Source: Betaproteobacteria bacterium CG2_30_68_42 | Lineage (GTDB): Bacteria; Pseudomonadota; Gammaproteobacteria; Burkholderiales; Rhodocyclaceae | Direction: 5' to 3' | Length of the DNA stretch: 32,754 bases | Assembly: GCA_001872285.1 (NCBI GenBank) | Contig: MNXU01000036.1 | Location: 1 to 32,754 of the forward strand | In this document: positions 10,116-17,558 of the stretch, in pieces | Numbering within the stretch: the first letter of the stretch is position 1 | Layout: every line of letters begins with the position of its first letter | Notes under the pieces: generated by a model | What the model was told of the DNA's origin: nothing | The model's database searches: none | What the model saw: only the letters and a program-made list of their open reading frames with translations | Made by a program: the position numbers and the translations under genes

Positions 10116-10529
10116 TCAGCCTTCCGCCTCTTCGGCGGCTTCCCGCATCATGCCGTGCTTGTGCTTGTAGTCGGCCACCGCCGCCTTGACCGCGTCCTCG
10201 GCCAGGATCGAGCAGTGGATCTTCACCGGCGGCAGCGCGAGTTCCTCCGCGATCTGCGTGTTGCGGATGGTGAGCGCCTCGTCGAGCGTCTTGCCCTTGA
10301 CCCACTCGGTCACGAGCGAGGACGAGGCGATCGCGGAACCGCAGCCGTAGGTCTTGAAGCGCGCATCCTCGATCAGCCCGTCCCTGCCCACGCGGATCTG
10401 CAACTTCATCACGTCGCCGCACGCCGGGGCCCCGACCATCCCGGTTCCGACCTGCGCGTCGGACTTCTCGAACGAACCGACGTTGCGCGGATGCTCGTAG
10501 TGTTCCAGTACCTTGTCGCTGTATGCCAT
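10116..10529 (-). CDS. iscU: Fe-S cluster scaffold IscU
   Basis: IscU is the scaffold on which [2Fe-2S] clusters are built from IscS-derived sulfur. The 137-residue product has the three cluster cysteines Cys37 (PACGDVM), Cys63 (YGCGSAIA) and Cys106 (IHCSILAE), His105, Asp39, and the HscA recognition motif LPPVK at 99-103. The C-terminus is about nine residues longer than E. coli IscU and acidic (EAAEEAEG). GGGAG lies five bases before the ATG. A heptad repeat fills the gap between iscS and this gene and ends just before the ribosome binding site. Confidence 0.97.
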   Translation of the reverse strand: MAYSDKVLEHYEHPRNVGSFEKSDAQVGTGMVGAPACGDVMKLQIRVGRDGLIEDARFKTYGCGSAIASSSLVTEWVKGKTLDEALTIRNTQIAEELALPPVKIHCSILAEDAVKAAVADYKHKHGMMREAAEEAEG

Positions 10530-10539
10530 GGTGACTCCC

Positions 10540-10587
10540 GGGTTTCAGGTTTCAGGTTTCAGGTTTCGGGTTTCGGGTTTCGGGTTC
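10540..10587. repeat. Heptanucleotide tandem repeat between iscS and iscU
   Basis: About seven consecutive units of (A/G)GGTTTC run from 10540 to 10587: one GGGTTTC, three AGGTTTC, two GGGTTTC and a shortened GGGTTC. The array fills most of the 59-bp gap between the iscS stop and the iscU start and stops beside the iscU ribosome binding site. The period (7) is not a multiple of three and the array lies outside coding sequence. Slippage could alter spacing without breaking either protein. Confidence 0.9.
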
Positions 10588-10588
10588 T

Positions 10589-11800
10589 TCAGTGCGCCGC
10601 CCATTGCACCGTATTCAGGTCCACGCCCTCTTTCACCATCTCCCACAGCGGCGAAAGCTCGCGCAGCTTGTCGATCCGACGGTGCAGCAGATCGACCGTG
10701 TAATCGATTTCCTCCTCGGTGGTGAAGCGCCCGATCGTGAACCGGATCGAGCTGTGCGCCAGCTCGTCCGAGCGCCCCAGCGCGCGCAGCACGTAGGACG
10801 GCTCCAGGCTCGCCGAAGTGCAGGCCGAGCCGCTCGAGACCGCAACGTCCTTGATCGCCATGATCAGCGACTCGCCCTCGACATAGGCGAAGCTCAGGTT
10901 GAGGTTGTGCGGCACGCGCCGCTCCATGTCGCCATTGACCTCCACCGCCTCGATGTCGGACAGCCCGTGCAGCAGCCTGTCGCGAAGCCTGCGAATGTGC
11001 TCGTTCTCGCTCGCCATCTCCTCGCGCGCGATGCGGAAGGCTTCTCCCATGCCGACGATCTGGTGGGTGGGCAGGGTGCCCGAACGCAGCCCGCGCTCGT
11101 GCCCGCCGCCGTGCATCTGGGGCTCGATGCGGCAGCGCGGCTTGCGCCGCACGTAGAGCGCGCCGATGCCCTTAGGCCCGCAGGTCTTGTGCGCCGAGAA
11201 CGCCATCAGGTCGACCTTCAGTTCCTGCAGGTCGATCGGCGTCTTGCCGGTCGCCTGCGCCGCGTCGACATGGAAGACGATGCCGCGGCTGCGGCAGATC
11301 TCGCCGATCTCGGCGATCGGCTGGATCACGCCGATCTCGTTGTTCACCATCATCACCGAAACCACCGTGGTGTCGGGGCGCAGCGCCTGCTCGAAGCGAC
11401 CGAGGTCGATCAGCCCGTTCTCCATGACATCGAGATAGGTGACCTGGAAGCCCTGGCGTTCCAGCTCGCGGCAGGTGTCCAGCACCGCCTTGTGCTCGGT
11501 CTTGACCGTGATCAGGTGCCTGCCCTTGCCGCTGAGGAAGTGCGCCGCGCCCTTGAGCGCGAGGTTGTCCGACTCGGTCGCCCCGGAGGTCCAGATGATC
11601 TCGCGCGGATCGGCATTCACGAGCCGCGCGACCTCGCCGCGCGCCTCCTCCACCGCCTTTTCCGCCTCCCAGCCGAACGGGTGGGAGCGGCTCGCCGGAT
11701 TGCCGAATTTCTCCGTGAGGTAGGGAATCATCTTGTCCGCCACGCGCGGATCGACCGGGGTGGTCGCGGAGTAATCCAGGTAGATCGGCAGCTTCGGCAT
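10589..11800 (-). CDS. iscS: Cysteine desulfurase IscS (main)
   Basis: IscS is the PLP enzyme that takes sulfur from cysteine as a persulfide for IscU and tRNA thiolation. With the start at 11800 the product has 403 residues (E. coli 404). The PLP lysine is Lys205 in [11 protein letters not shown] and the active cysteine is Cys327 in [14 protein letters not shown], matching E. coli Lys206 and Cys328. An in-frame ATG at 11815 would add five residues. The ATG at 11800 is preferred because GGAGAG lies at proper distance and [14 protein letters not shown] matches the usual start. It is preceded by a second desulfurase gene 47 bp upstream. Confidence 0.96.
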   Translation of the reverse strand: MPKLPIYLDYSATTPVDPRVADKMIPYLTEKFGNPASRSHPFGWEAEKAVEEARGEVARLVNADPREIIWTSGATESDNLALKGAAHFLSGKGRHLITVKTEHKAVLDTCRELERQGFQVTYLDVMENGLIDLGRFEQALRPDTTVVSVMMVNNEIGVIQPIAEIGEICRSRGIVFHVDAAQATGKTPIDLQELKVDLMAFSAHKTCGPKGIGALYVRRKPRCRIEPQMHGGGHERGLRSGTLPTHQIVGMGEAFRIAREEMASENEHIRRLRDRLLHGLSDIEAVEVNGDMERRVPHNLNLSFAYVEGESLIMAIKDVAVSSGSACTSASLEPSYVLRALGRSDELAHSSIRFTIGRFTTEEEIDYTVDLLHRRIDKLRELSPLWEMVKEGVDLNTVQWAAH

Positions 11801-11847
11801 CGTCTTGCTCTCCATGTGCGTCGGGGATTGATCGAGAATCGCGTTCC

Positions 11848-12993
11848 TCAGGCGGAGACCGCGAGCATTCCTTTCAGTCGCGCGGCCGTATCGGCGAGCG
11901 CCGCGAGGAAACGCTCGACGTCCCGCGCGTCGTTGCCGCGTCCCAGGCTCACGCGCAGCGCCCCGCGCGCCACATCCGCCGCCACCCCCATCGCGAGCAG
12001 CGCGTGCGAGGGCTCGGGCGAGGCGCTCGAACAGGCCGAGCCGCTGGCGCAGGCGAAGCCCGCGCGGTCCAGTTGCGCGACCAGCGTCTCGCCGTCGATT
12101 CCCGGCAGCGCGAAGAACACCGTGTTGGGGAGCCGCTCGGCGCCGGCCCCGAACACCCGCGCGCCCAGGCTCGCGAGCCCGCGCTCGATCCGTTCGCGCA
12201 GCTCCCGCAGGCGCGGCGCCTCCTGCGCGAGCGCATCGACCGCAAGCTCGCAGGCCAGGCCAAAGCCGACGAGGGCCGCGACGTTCTCCGTGCCCGAACG
12301 CAGCCCGCGCTCCTGGCCGCCGCCCGCGATCAGCGGCGCGAGCTCGATGCGCTTGTCCAGCACCAGTGCGCCGGCGCCCTGCGGGCCGCCGATCTTGTGC
12401 GAGGACAGGCTGAGCGCACTCACGCCGAGCGCGCGGAAGTCGACCGGGATGCGGCCCAGCGCCTGCACCGCGTCGCTGTGCAGCGGCACCCGCAACGCGC
12501 GCGCACGTTCGGCGAGTGCGCCAGTGTGTTGAATGACGCCGGTCTCGTTGTTGGCGAGCATCACCGAAACCAGGCGGGCGCCGGCCAGCGCCTGTTCGAA
12601 GGCGTCCGCGTCGACGCGTCCGAGGGGATCGACGCCGATCTCGCGCAGCCGCCAGCCCCGGGCGGCGAGCTGGCGCGCGGGCTCGCGCACGCTCGGGTGT
12701 TCGATCGCGGAGATCGCCACCACGCCGGGGCGCAGGCAGGCTGCCGCACCCTTCAGGAACAGGTTGTTCGCTTCCGATCCGCCACCGGTAAACACGACCT
12801 CGGTCGGATGCGCCCCCACCACCGCCGCCACCTGGCTGCGCGCCGCGTCAATCGCCCTGCGCGCATGGCGGCCGTACTCGTGCCGGCTGGACGGGTTGCC
12901 GAAGCGGCTGCGCAGGTACGGCAGCATCGCCTCCAGCACCCTAGCGTCCAGCGGGGCGGTGGCGTTGTGGTCGAGATAGGTAGGAGCGAACAT
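11848..12993 (-). CDS. Second cysteine desulfurase (NifS/IscS family)
   Basis: This is a PLP-dependent class V aminotransferase-fold enzyme of 381 residues, clearly related to IscS but divergent and shorter. Lys200 ([12 protein letters not shown]) should hold PLP, and Cys321 in [12 protein letters not shown] is the persulfide cysteine on a group I-type loop. It sits between iscR and iscS, 15 bp after iscR, so it shares the IscR-controlled transcript. Similar IscS2/NifS-like copies occur in isc clusters of other betaproteobacteria. Its separate role (another acceptor or stress condition) cannot be told from sequence. Confidence 0.92.
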   Translation of the reverse strand: MFAPTYLDHNATAPLDARVLEAMLPYLRSRFGNPSSRHEYGRHARRAIDAARSQVAAVVGAHPTEVVFTGGGSEANNLFLKGAAACLRPGVVAISAIEHPSVREPARQLAARGWRLREIGVDPLGRVDADAFEQALAGARLVSVMLANNETGVIQHTGALAERARALRVPLHSDAVQALGRIPVDFRALGVSALSLSSHKIGGPQGAGALVLDKRIELAPLIAGGGQERGLRSGTENVAALVGFGLACELAVDALAQEAPRLRELRERIERGLASLGARVFGAGAERLPNTVFFALPGIDGETLVAQLDRAGFACASGSACSSASPEPSHALLAMGVAADVARGALRVSLGRGNDARDVERFLAALADTAARLKGMLAVSA

Positions 12994-13008
12994 GGCCGTG
13001 GCGCGCCC

Positions 13009-13500
13009 TCAGACCGGCACCGGCTGCGCCGTCGAGGCGGTGCGGCGCGTGCGGGACTTCGCGCGCCGATCCTGCATCGCGACCGCGTGCAGGCGGCGCC
13101 CGCCCGCCTTGGTGAGCTGGGCCAGATTGACCGAGTCGAGATACGCGAACATGTGGCGGTTGAGATTTTCCCACAGGTCGTGAGTCATGCAGCGGTGATC
13201 GTCCTGGCAGTTCTTCTTGCCCCCGCACTGGGTCGCATCCAGCGGCTCGTCGACGGCAGTGATCACATCGGCCACCGAGATGCTCTCGGTCGGCCGCGCG
13301 AGGGTGTAGCCGCCGCCGGGGCCGCGCACGCTGTTCACCAGCCGGTGGCGGCGCAGCTTGCCGAAGAGCTGTTCCAGATAGGACAGGGAGATGCCGTTGC
13401 GCTCGCTGATCCCCGAAAGCGTGACCGGCCCCTCGTGCTGGCGCAGCGCCAGATCGATCATCGCCGTCACCGCAAACCTTCCCTTGGTCGTCAATCGCAT
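13009..13500 (-). CDS. iscR: Fe-S cluster-sensing transcriptional regulator IscR
   Basis: IscR is an Rrf2-family repressor that carries a [2Fe-2S] cluster and represses the isc operon when clusters are plentiful. The 163-residue product starts MRLTTKGRFAVTAMIDLAL, has a winged helix-turn-helix (about 1-80), and the ligands Cys92, Cys98, Cys104 and His107 at the E. coli positions. The C-terminal tail is Arg/Thr-rich. It heads the operon iscR-iscS2-iscS-iscU-iscA-hscB-hscA-fdx-iscX. An IscR-box-like sequence lies in its own promoter, so autoregulation is expected. Confidence 0.96.
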   Translation of the reverse strand: MRLTTKGRFAVTAMIDLALRQHEGPVTLSGISERNGISLSYLEQLFGKLRRHRLVNSVRGPGGGYTLARPTESISVADVITAVDEPLDATQCGGKKNCQDDHRCMTHDLWENLNRHMFAYLDSVNLAQLTKAGGRRLHAVAMQDRRAKSRTRRTASTAQPVPV

Positions 13501-13517
13501 GTTTTCACCCCCGCATG

Positions 13518-13535
13518 ACGCGCCGCGCGGCGCGT
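13518..13535. promoter_or_regulatory. 18-bp perfect palindrome in the iscR leader
   Basis: ACGCGCCGCGCGGCGCGT is a perfect palindrome located between the predicted iscR transcription start (near 13556) and the iscR ATG. It would form a very stable hairpin in the 5' untranslated RNA. In DNA this GC-rich such palindromes arise easily, so a regulatory function is not established. Confidence 0.4.
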
Positions 13536-13562
13536 AGTCGTAGTCCCTGAACCACGCGGCCG

Positions 13563-13595
13563 AGTATACGAATCCCGACCGTTTCAGTCAACTAT
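13563..13595 (-). promoter_or_regulatory. iscR promoter with type 1 IscR binding site
   Basis: Read on the minus strand, TTGACT (13592-13587) and TATACT (13568-13563) are separated by 18 bases, a good sigma-70 promoter. Overlapping the -35, bases 13571-13595 match the published E. coli type 1 IscR consensus (ATASYYGACTRWWWYAGTCRRSTAT) at 22 of 25 positions by hand comparison. The left half is perfect and the mismatches lie in the right half. An operator over the -35 fits repression of isc by holo-IscR. The site overlaps the last codons and stop of cysE upstream. Confidence 0.85.
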
Positions 13596-14336
13596 TTTTC
13601 CCAGGTAATCCGGATCGAACTTGTCCGCGGTGGCCAGCTCGTCGGAAACCGATACGCCGCCGCGCTCCAGCAGCTTGAGGACGATTTGCAGCCGGCGGTC
13701 GGTCTCGACCGCGTGGTCGAGCAGTCCGTGGATCGCTTCCGCGACCGGATCGTCCACACCGCGCACGATGGCGTAGGCCGAGAAGCCGAGCTGCTCGGCC
13801 TTCTCTTCGCGGCGCTGCGCCGCGCCGGCGTCGATGATGCGCGCCGGGATGCCCACCGCGGTGCCGCCCGCGGGAACGTCGCGCACCACCACCGCGTTCG
13901 AGCCGATCTTGGCACCTTCGCCCACCGTGATCGGCCCGAGCACCTTGGCCCCGGCGCCGATCACCACGCCGCGCGCGAGGCTCGGGTGGCGCTTGCCGCG
14001 GTTCCACGAGGTACCGCCCAGCGTGACGCCGTGATACAGGGTGCAGTCGTCGCCCACCACCGCCGTCTCGCCGATCACCACGCCCATGCCGTGGTCGATG
14101 AACACGCGGCGGCCAATCTGCGCGCCGGGATGGATCTCGATGCCGGTCAGCCAGCGCCCGAAGTGCGAAGCGAAGCGCGCGAGCCACTTGAAGCCCTTCA
14201 CCCACAGGCAGTGGGAGAGGCGATGAAGCTGGAGCGCGTGCAAGCCGGGGTAGCAGGTCAGCACCTCCCACCGGGTGCGCGCGGCCGGATCACGCTGGAA
14301 GACGCAACTGATGTCTTCGCGCAGTCGGTCGAACAT
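13584..14336 (-). CDS. cysE: Serine O-acetyltransferase
   Basis: CysE acetylates serine with acetyl-CoA to O-acetylserine, the direct precursor of cysteine. The 250-residue product has a short N-terminal helical region with [16 protein letters not shown] and then the left-handed beta-helix of hexapeptide repeats (about 65-165), including [18 protein letters not shown] (81-90), YHGVTLGG and GAGAKVLG. It is the short form of the family. Cysteine made with its product feeds the desulfurases downstream, and its 3' end overlaps the iscR promoter. A well-spaced promoter lies upstream. Confidence 0.95.
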   Translation of the reverse strand: MFDRLREDISCVFQRDPAARTRWEVLTCYPGLHALQLHRLSHCLWVKGFKWLARFASHFGRWLTGIEIHPGAQIGRRVFIDHGMGVVIGETAVVGDDCTLYHGVTLGGTSWNRGKRHPSLARGVVIGAGAKVLGPITVGEGAKIGSNAVVVRDVPAGGTAVGIPARIIDAGAAQRREEKAEQLGFSAYAIVRGVDDPVAEAIHGLLDHAVETDRRLQIVLKLLERGGVSVSDELATADKFDPDYLGKIVD

Positions 14337-14369
14337 GGTCGGATCCGGATTCCATTGTCAAGTCGGGGG

Positions 14370-14398
14370 ATGCTACAAAGTCCCAGTGTTGCGGTCAA
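14370..14398 (-). promoter_or_regulatory. Predicted sigma-70 promoter of cysE
   Basis: On the minus strand TTGACC (14398-14393) and TAGCAT (14375-14370) are 17 bases apart, which would start transcription about 30 bases before the cysE ATG at 14336. Five of six -35 bases and four of six -10 bases match consensus. Confidence 0.55.
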
Positions 14399-14469
14399 CT
14401 TTGACCCGCTCCGGCCAGGCTTCGGGCGAACGGCCGCGGCCCGTGAGCGCAGCGCCGGATGCTACATTG

Positions 14470-15213
14470 CTAGACCTGACCCCGCATTCTGATGATGCCG
14501 CGCAGGATGTTGACTTCCTCGCGTTCGAGCCCGGCGCGGGCGAACAGGCGGCGCAGGCGCAGCATCATCCTGCGCGGATTGCGCGGATCGAGGAAGCCGG
14601 TGGCGATCATCGATTCCTCGAGTGCGGCGAGCAGCCCCTCGACCTCCTCGAAGCTCGCCGGGGCCGCGGCGCCCGCCGGCGCCACCTGTGCACCGAGCGC
14701 CGCCAGGCGCAGCTCGTAGGCCATGATCTGGGCGGCGGCCGCGACGTTGAGCGACGAGAAACCGGGATCCGCCGGGATGGTCACCGGGAACCGGCACAGC
14801 GCGAGGTCCGCGTTCGTGAGCCCGCAGGTCTCGTTGCCCAGCACCACCGCGACGTCACCGCCGCGGGCGGCGTCGAGGAGCTCGGCCGCCGCTTCCCGCG
14901 GCCGCCGAGCGCGCACAGCGAGGTCGCGCCGGCGTGCGGTGAGCGCAGCGGCAGAGACCGTGCCCGCGAGCGCCTCGGCGAGGCTGCCGCAGACCGTGGC
15001 GGCATCGAGCAGGTCAACCGCCCCGCGTGCGCGCGCTCCCGCATCGGGATGAGGAAAAGCGCCGGGGTTCACCAGCCTCAGATGCGCGAGCCCCATCGCC
15101 TTCATCGCGCGTGCGGCCGCGCCGATGTTGCCCGGATGGACGCTCTCGCACAGAACGAAGCGGATGCGCCCGAGCGCCTCGACGCCCCGCAGACTACAAT
15201 CGCCCTTTCCCAT
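14470..15213 (-). CDS. trmJ: tRNA (cytidine/uridine-2'-O-)-methyltransferase TrmJ
   Basis: TrmJ is a SPOUT methyltransferase that 2'-O-methylates position 32 of several tRNAs using SAM. The 247-residue product has [22 protein letters not shown] at the start of the fold (the conserved [13 protein letters not shown] part spans about 26-38), [17 protein letters not shown], and the trefoil-knot SAM-binding element [23 protein letters not shown] (about 150-170). The C-terminal extension typical of TrmJ follows. No start codon closer to the conserved core is available, so the ATG at 15213 is used, 11 bp from the divergent suhB start. The last codons (RGQV-stop) match a dispersed repeat motif also found at the end of the GGDEF/EAL gene. 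Confidence 0.92.
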   Translation of the reverse strand: MGKGDCSLRGVEALGRIRFVLCESVHPGNIGAAARAMKAMGLAHLRLVNPGAFPHPDAGARARGAVDLLDAATVCGSLAEALAGTVSAAALTARRRDLAVRARRPREAAAELLDAARGGDVAVVLGNETCGLTNADLALCRFPVTIPADPGFSSLNVAAAAQIMAYELRLAALGAQVAPAGAAAPASFEEVEGLLAALEESMIATGFLDPRNPRRMMLRLRRLFARAGLEREEVNILRGIIRMRGQV

Positions 15214-15224
15214 CCGAGCGCACC

Positions 15225-16043
15225 ATGCATCCCGCCCTCAATTTCGCCGTCAAGGCCGCGCGCCGCGCGGCGAAGATCATCAACCGCGCCTCGCTGGACC
15301 TGGACCGCGTCAAGGTCAGCACGAAACAGCACAACGACTTCGTGACGGAGGTGGACAAGGCGGCCGAGGAGGCGATCATCGGGATCCTGCACGACGCCTA
15401 TCCCGACCACGCGATTCTAGCAGAGGAATCCGGTGCTGCCGGCCGGTCGGACTTCCAGTGGATCATCGATCCGCTGGACGGCACCACGAACTTCATCCAC
15501 GGCTTGCCCCAATATGCCATTTCGATCGCTCTCGCGCACAAGGGCGTGATCACCGAAGCCGTGATCTTCGATCCGAACCGCAACGAACTCTTCACGGCCT
15601 CGCGCGGCGCAGGCGCCTACCTCAACGACCGCAGGATCCGGGTCTCGCGCCGCCCCAGGCTCGCCGACGCGCTGATCGGCACCGGCTTTCCATTCCGCGT
15701 GTTCGAGCATGCGGAGGCCTATCTCGCCATGTTCCGCGAGTTCATGGTCAAGGCCTCCGGCGTGCGCCGCCCTGGCTCGGCCGCGCTCGACCTCGCCTGG
15801 CTGGCGGCGGGGCGCATCGACGGCTTCTGGGAGATCGGGCTCGCGCCCTGGGACATGGCCGCGGGCTCGCTCCTCATCACCGAAGCCGGCGGCCTGGTCG
15901 GCGACCTCGAAGGCGAGCCCGGATTCCTCGACAGCGGCAACATCGTCGCCGGCAACCCGCAGGTCTTCGTCCAGGTGCTCCAGGCCATCGCGCCCCATCT
16001 CACGCCCGGATTGCGCGCGAGCCGCACGGCGAAGGGCGGCTGA
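15225..16043 (+). CDS. suhB: Inositol-1-monophosphatase family protein SuhB
   Basis: SuhB is a Mg-dependent phosphatase that hydrolyses inositol-1-phosphate in vitro; in E. coli it also acts in rRNA transcription antitermination. The 272-residue product (E. coli 267) has the metal-binding motifs AEESG (66-70), [10 protein letters not shown] (81-90) and WDMAAG (about 210). The frame is open upstream, but [13 protein letters not shown] at 15225 is the conserved start. TACAAT at 15195-15200 could be its -10 element, although no good -35 is visible. It is divergent from trmJ, with only 11 bp between start codons, and convergent with the MFS gene. Confidence 0.94.
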   Translation: MHPALNFAVKAARRAAKIINRASLDLDRVKVSTKQHNDFVTEVDKAAEEAIIGILHDAYPDHAILAEESGAAGRSDFQWIIDPLDGTTNFIHGLPQYAISIALAHKGVITEAVIFDPNRNELFTASRGAGAYLNDRRIRVSRRPRLADALIGTGFPFRVFEHAEAYLAMFREFMVKASGVRRPGSAALDLAWLAAGRIDGFWEIGLAPWDMAAGSLLITEAGGLVGDLEGEPGFLDSGNIVAGNPQVFVQVLQAIAPHLTPGLRASRTAKGG

Positions 16044-16062
16044 GGCCCGCCGTTGCCGGCGC

Positions 16063-17310
16063 TCAGGTTCCGGTCGCGGCGCTCGCCGCCTGATCGAGGG
16101 CCTGCGCGAGCCGCGCGCGTACGCGCAGGAACGCGATGCCTGCCGCGATCGTGGCGAGCGCTCCGAGGGCGAGCGTCGCGCGCACGCCCAGGTGCTCCGC
16201 GGCTGCCCCCGCAGCGAGCGCGCCGAGCGGCGCGATGCCGAGAAACGACATGGTGAAGATCGACATCACCCGCCCGCGCAGCTCGTCGCGCACCAGGGTC
16301 TGGAGCGCGGTGTTGCCGCCGGCCACCGCGCTGATGATGCCGAAGCCGACCGCCATCAGCGAGGGCACCGCCAGCCAGAGGCGGCCGCTGGCGGCGAAGG
16401 CGAGCACCCCGGTGCCCACGACGAAGGGCGCGGCGGCGATCGTCCGGTCGAGCCCGCGCGCAGAGCGCCTCGCCGCCAGCACCACGGTCCCCACGACCGC
16501 ACCGCCGCCGGCGCAGGTCATGAGCAGGCCGAAGGTGGCGGCGCCGCCCGCGAACACGTCGCGCGCGAACGCCGGCATCAGCACCGCATAGGGCGTGGCG
16601 GCAAAGCTGACGGCGGCGATCAGGCCGAGCAGGCCGCGCACTGCGGGCGTCCCGAACGCATAGCGGAAGCCGTCGGCGAGCGCGCGGCGCAGGCCGCTCG
16701 CGGCGCGCTTCGCGCTCCGGGTGCGGATCGCGGCCAGTGCGAGCAGCACCGCCAGATACGAAGCCGCGTTGAGGGCGAAGCACACCGCCTCGCCCACCGC
16801 GGCCACGATCAGCCCGGCGGCCGCCGGACCGACCAGCCGTGCGCCGTTCATCGCGAAGGAATTGAGCGCGATCGCGTTGGGCAGGTCTTCGCGACGCTCG
16901 ACGAGCTGGACGAAGAACGACTGGCGCGCAGGAACGTCCACCGCGTTGATGCAGCCGAGCACGAGCGCGGCCGTGACCAGATGCCACGGCTGGACCGCAC
17001 CGGTGACCGTCAGGCCCGCCAGCGCCACGGCCTGCGCGAGGGCGCACGCCTGGGTTCCGATCAGCAGGCGGCGCCGGTCGGCGCGGTCCGACCACAGCCC
17101 GCCCAGAGGAGCGAGCAGCAGGATGGGGATCTGCCCGGCGAAGCTCACCACCCCGAGCAGCAGGGTCGAGCCGGTGAGCCGCCAGGTGAGCCAGCCCATG
17201 GCGATCTGCTGCATCCAGGTGCCGACGAGCGAGAACATCTGCCCGGCGAAGTACAGGCGGTAGTTGCGGTGCCGCAGGGCGCGGACGATCTCGGGCATCC
17301 GCGCGATCAT
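16063..17310 (-). CDS. MFS transporter, EntS-like (MFS_3) family
   Basis: This inner-membrane transporter of 415 residues has about 12 hydrophobic segments. After the first two helices comes GGLWSDRADRRRLL, a version of the MFS loop motif with D-R-x-x-R-R. The start region RALRHRNYRLYFAGQMFSLVG with MQQIAMGWL is typical of the EntS/enterobactin-exporter-like branch. Its substrate cannot be deduced. The frame remains open to 17379, but that extension reads through an inverted-repeat element, so the ATG at 17310 (GCGAGG upstream) is preferred. It is convergent with suhB, 19 bp away. Confidence 0.85.
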   Translation of the reverse strand: MIARMPEIVRALRHRNYRLYFAGQMFSLVGTWMQQIAMGWLTWRLTGSTLLLGVVSFAGQIPILLLAPLGGLWSDRADRRRLLIGTQACALAQAVALAGLTVTGAVQPWHLVTAALVLGCINAVDVPARQSFFVQLVERREDLPNAIALNSFAMNGARLVGPAAAGLIVAAVGEAVCFALNAASYLAVLLALAAIRTRSAKRAASGLRRALADGFRYAFGTPAVRGLLGLIAAVSFAATPYAVLMPAFARDVFAGGAATFGLLMTCAGGGAVVGTVVLAARRSARGLDRTIAAAPFVVGTGVLAFAASGRLWLAVPSLMAVGFGIISAVAGGNTALQTLVRDELRGRVMSIFTMSFLGIAPLGALAAGAAAEHLGVRATLALGALATIAAGIAFLRVRARLAQALDQAASAATGT

Positions 17311-17358
17311 ACGGCCTCGCCGCGCGATGGTGGGGTCAAGGTCAATGCTGGCAATGCT

Positions 17359-17558
17359 GGGGTCAGGTCTTGACATCACGGTTCCCGGGTCCGTCCCCGG
17401 CGACCGCGCGTGCGCAATGCGTGATCACCGACCGCCGTGACGCCGCGCGCAAGCCCGACACCGGCGGCCGCTGCTGGGCGCGGTCTGCCCCGGCTCGTCC
17501 TCCGCCCCGGGCGACGAGCCCCATCGCGATCACAACCGTGATGTCAAGACCTGACCCC
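17359..17558. mobile_element. 200-bp MITE-like element with 25-bp perfect terminal inverted repeats
   Basis: Bases 17359-17383 are the exact reverse complement of 17534-17558 (25 of 25). The arm begins GGGGTCAGGTCTTGACATCA. The 150 bp between the arms shows no gene. GCT flanks both outer ends and might be a 3-bp target duplication. The right arm supplies the last eight codons and the stop of the neighbouring GGDEF/EAL gene. The terminal 12 bases AGACCTGACCCC occur again at 14472-14483 at the trmJ stop. This fits a non-autonomous or REP-type dispersed repeat; no transposase is present nearby. Confidence 0.7.

Noticed and set aside
10540-10587. CRISPR-like array
   Set aside because: The units are 7 bp with no spacers, so it is a simple tandem repeat.
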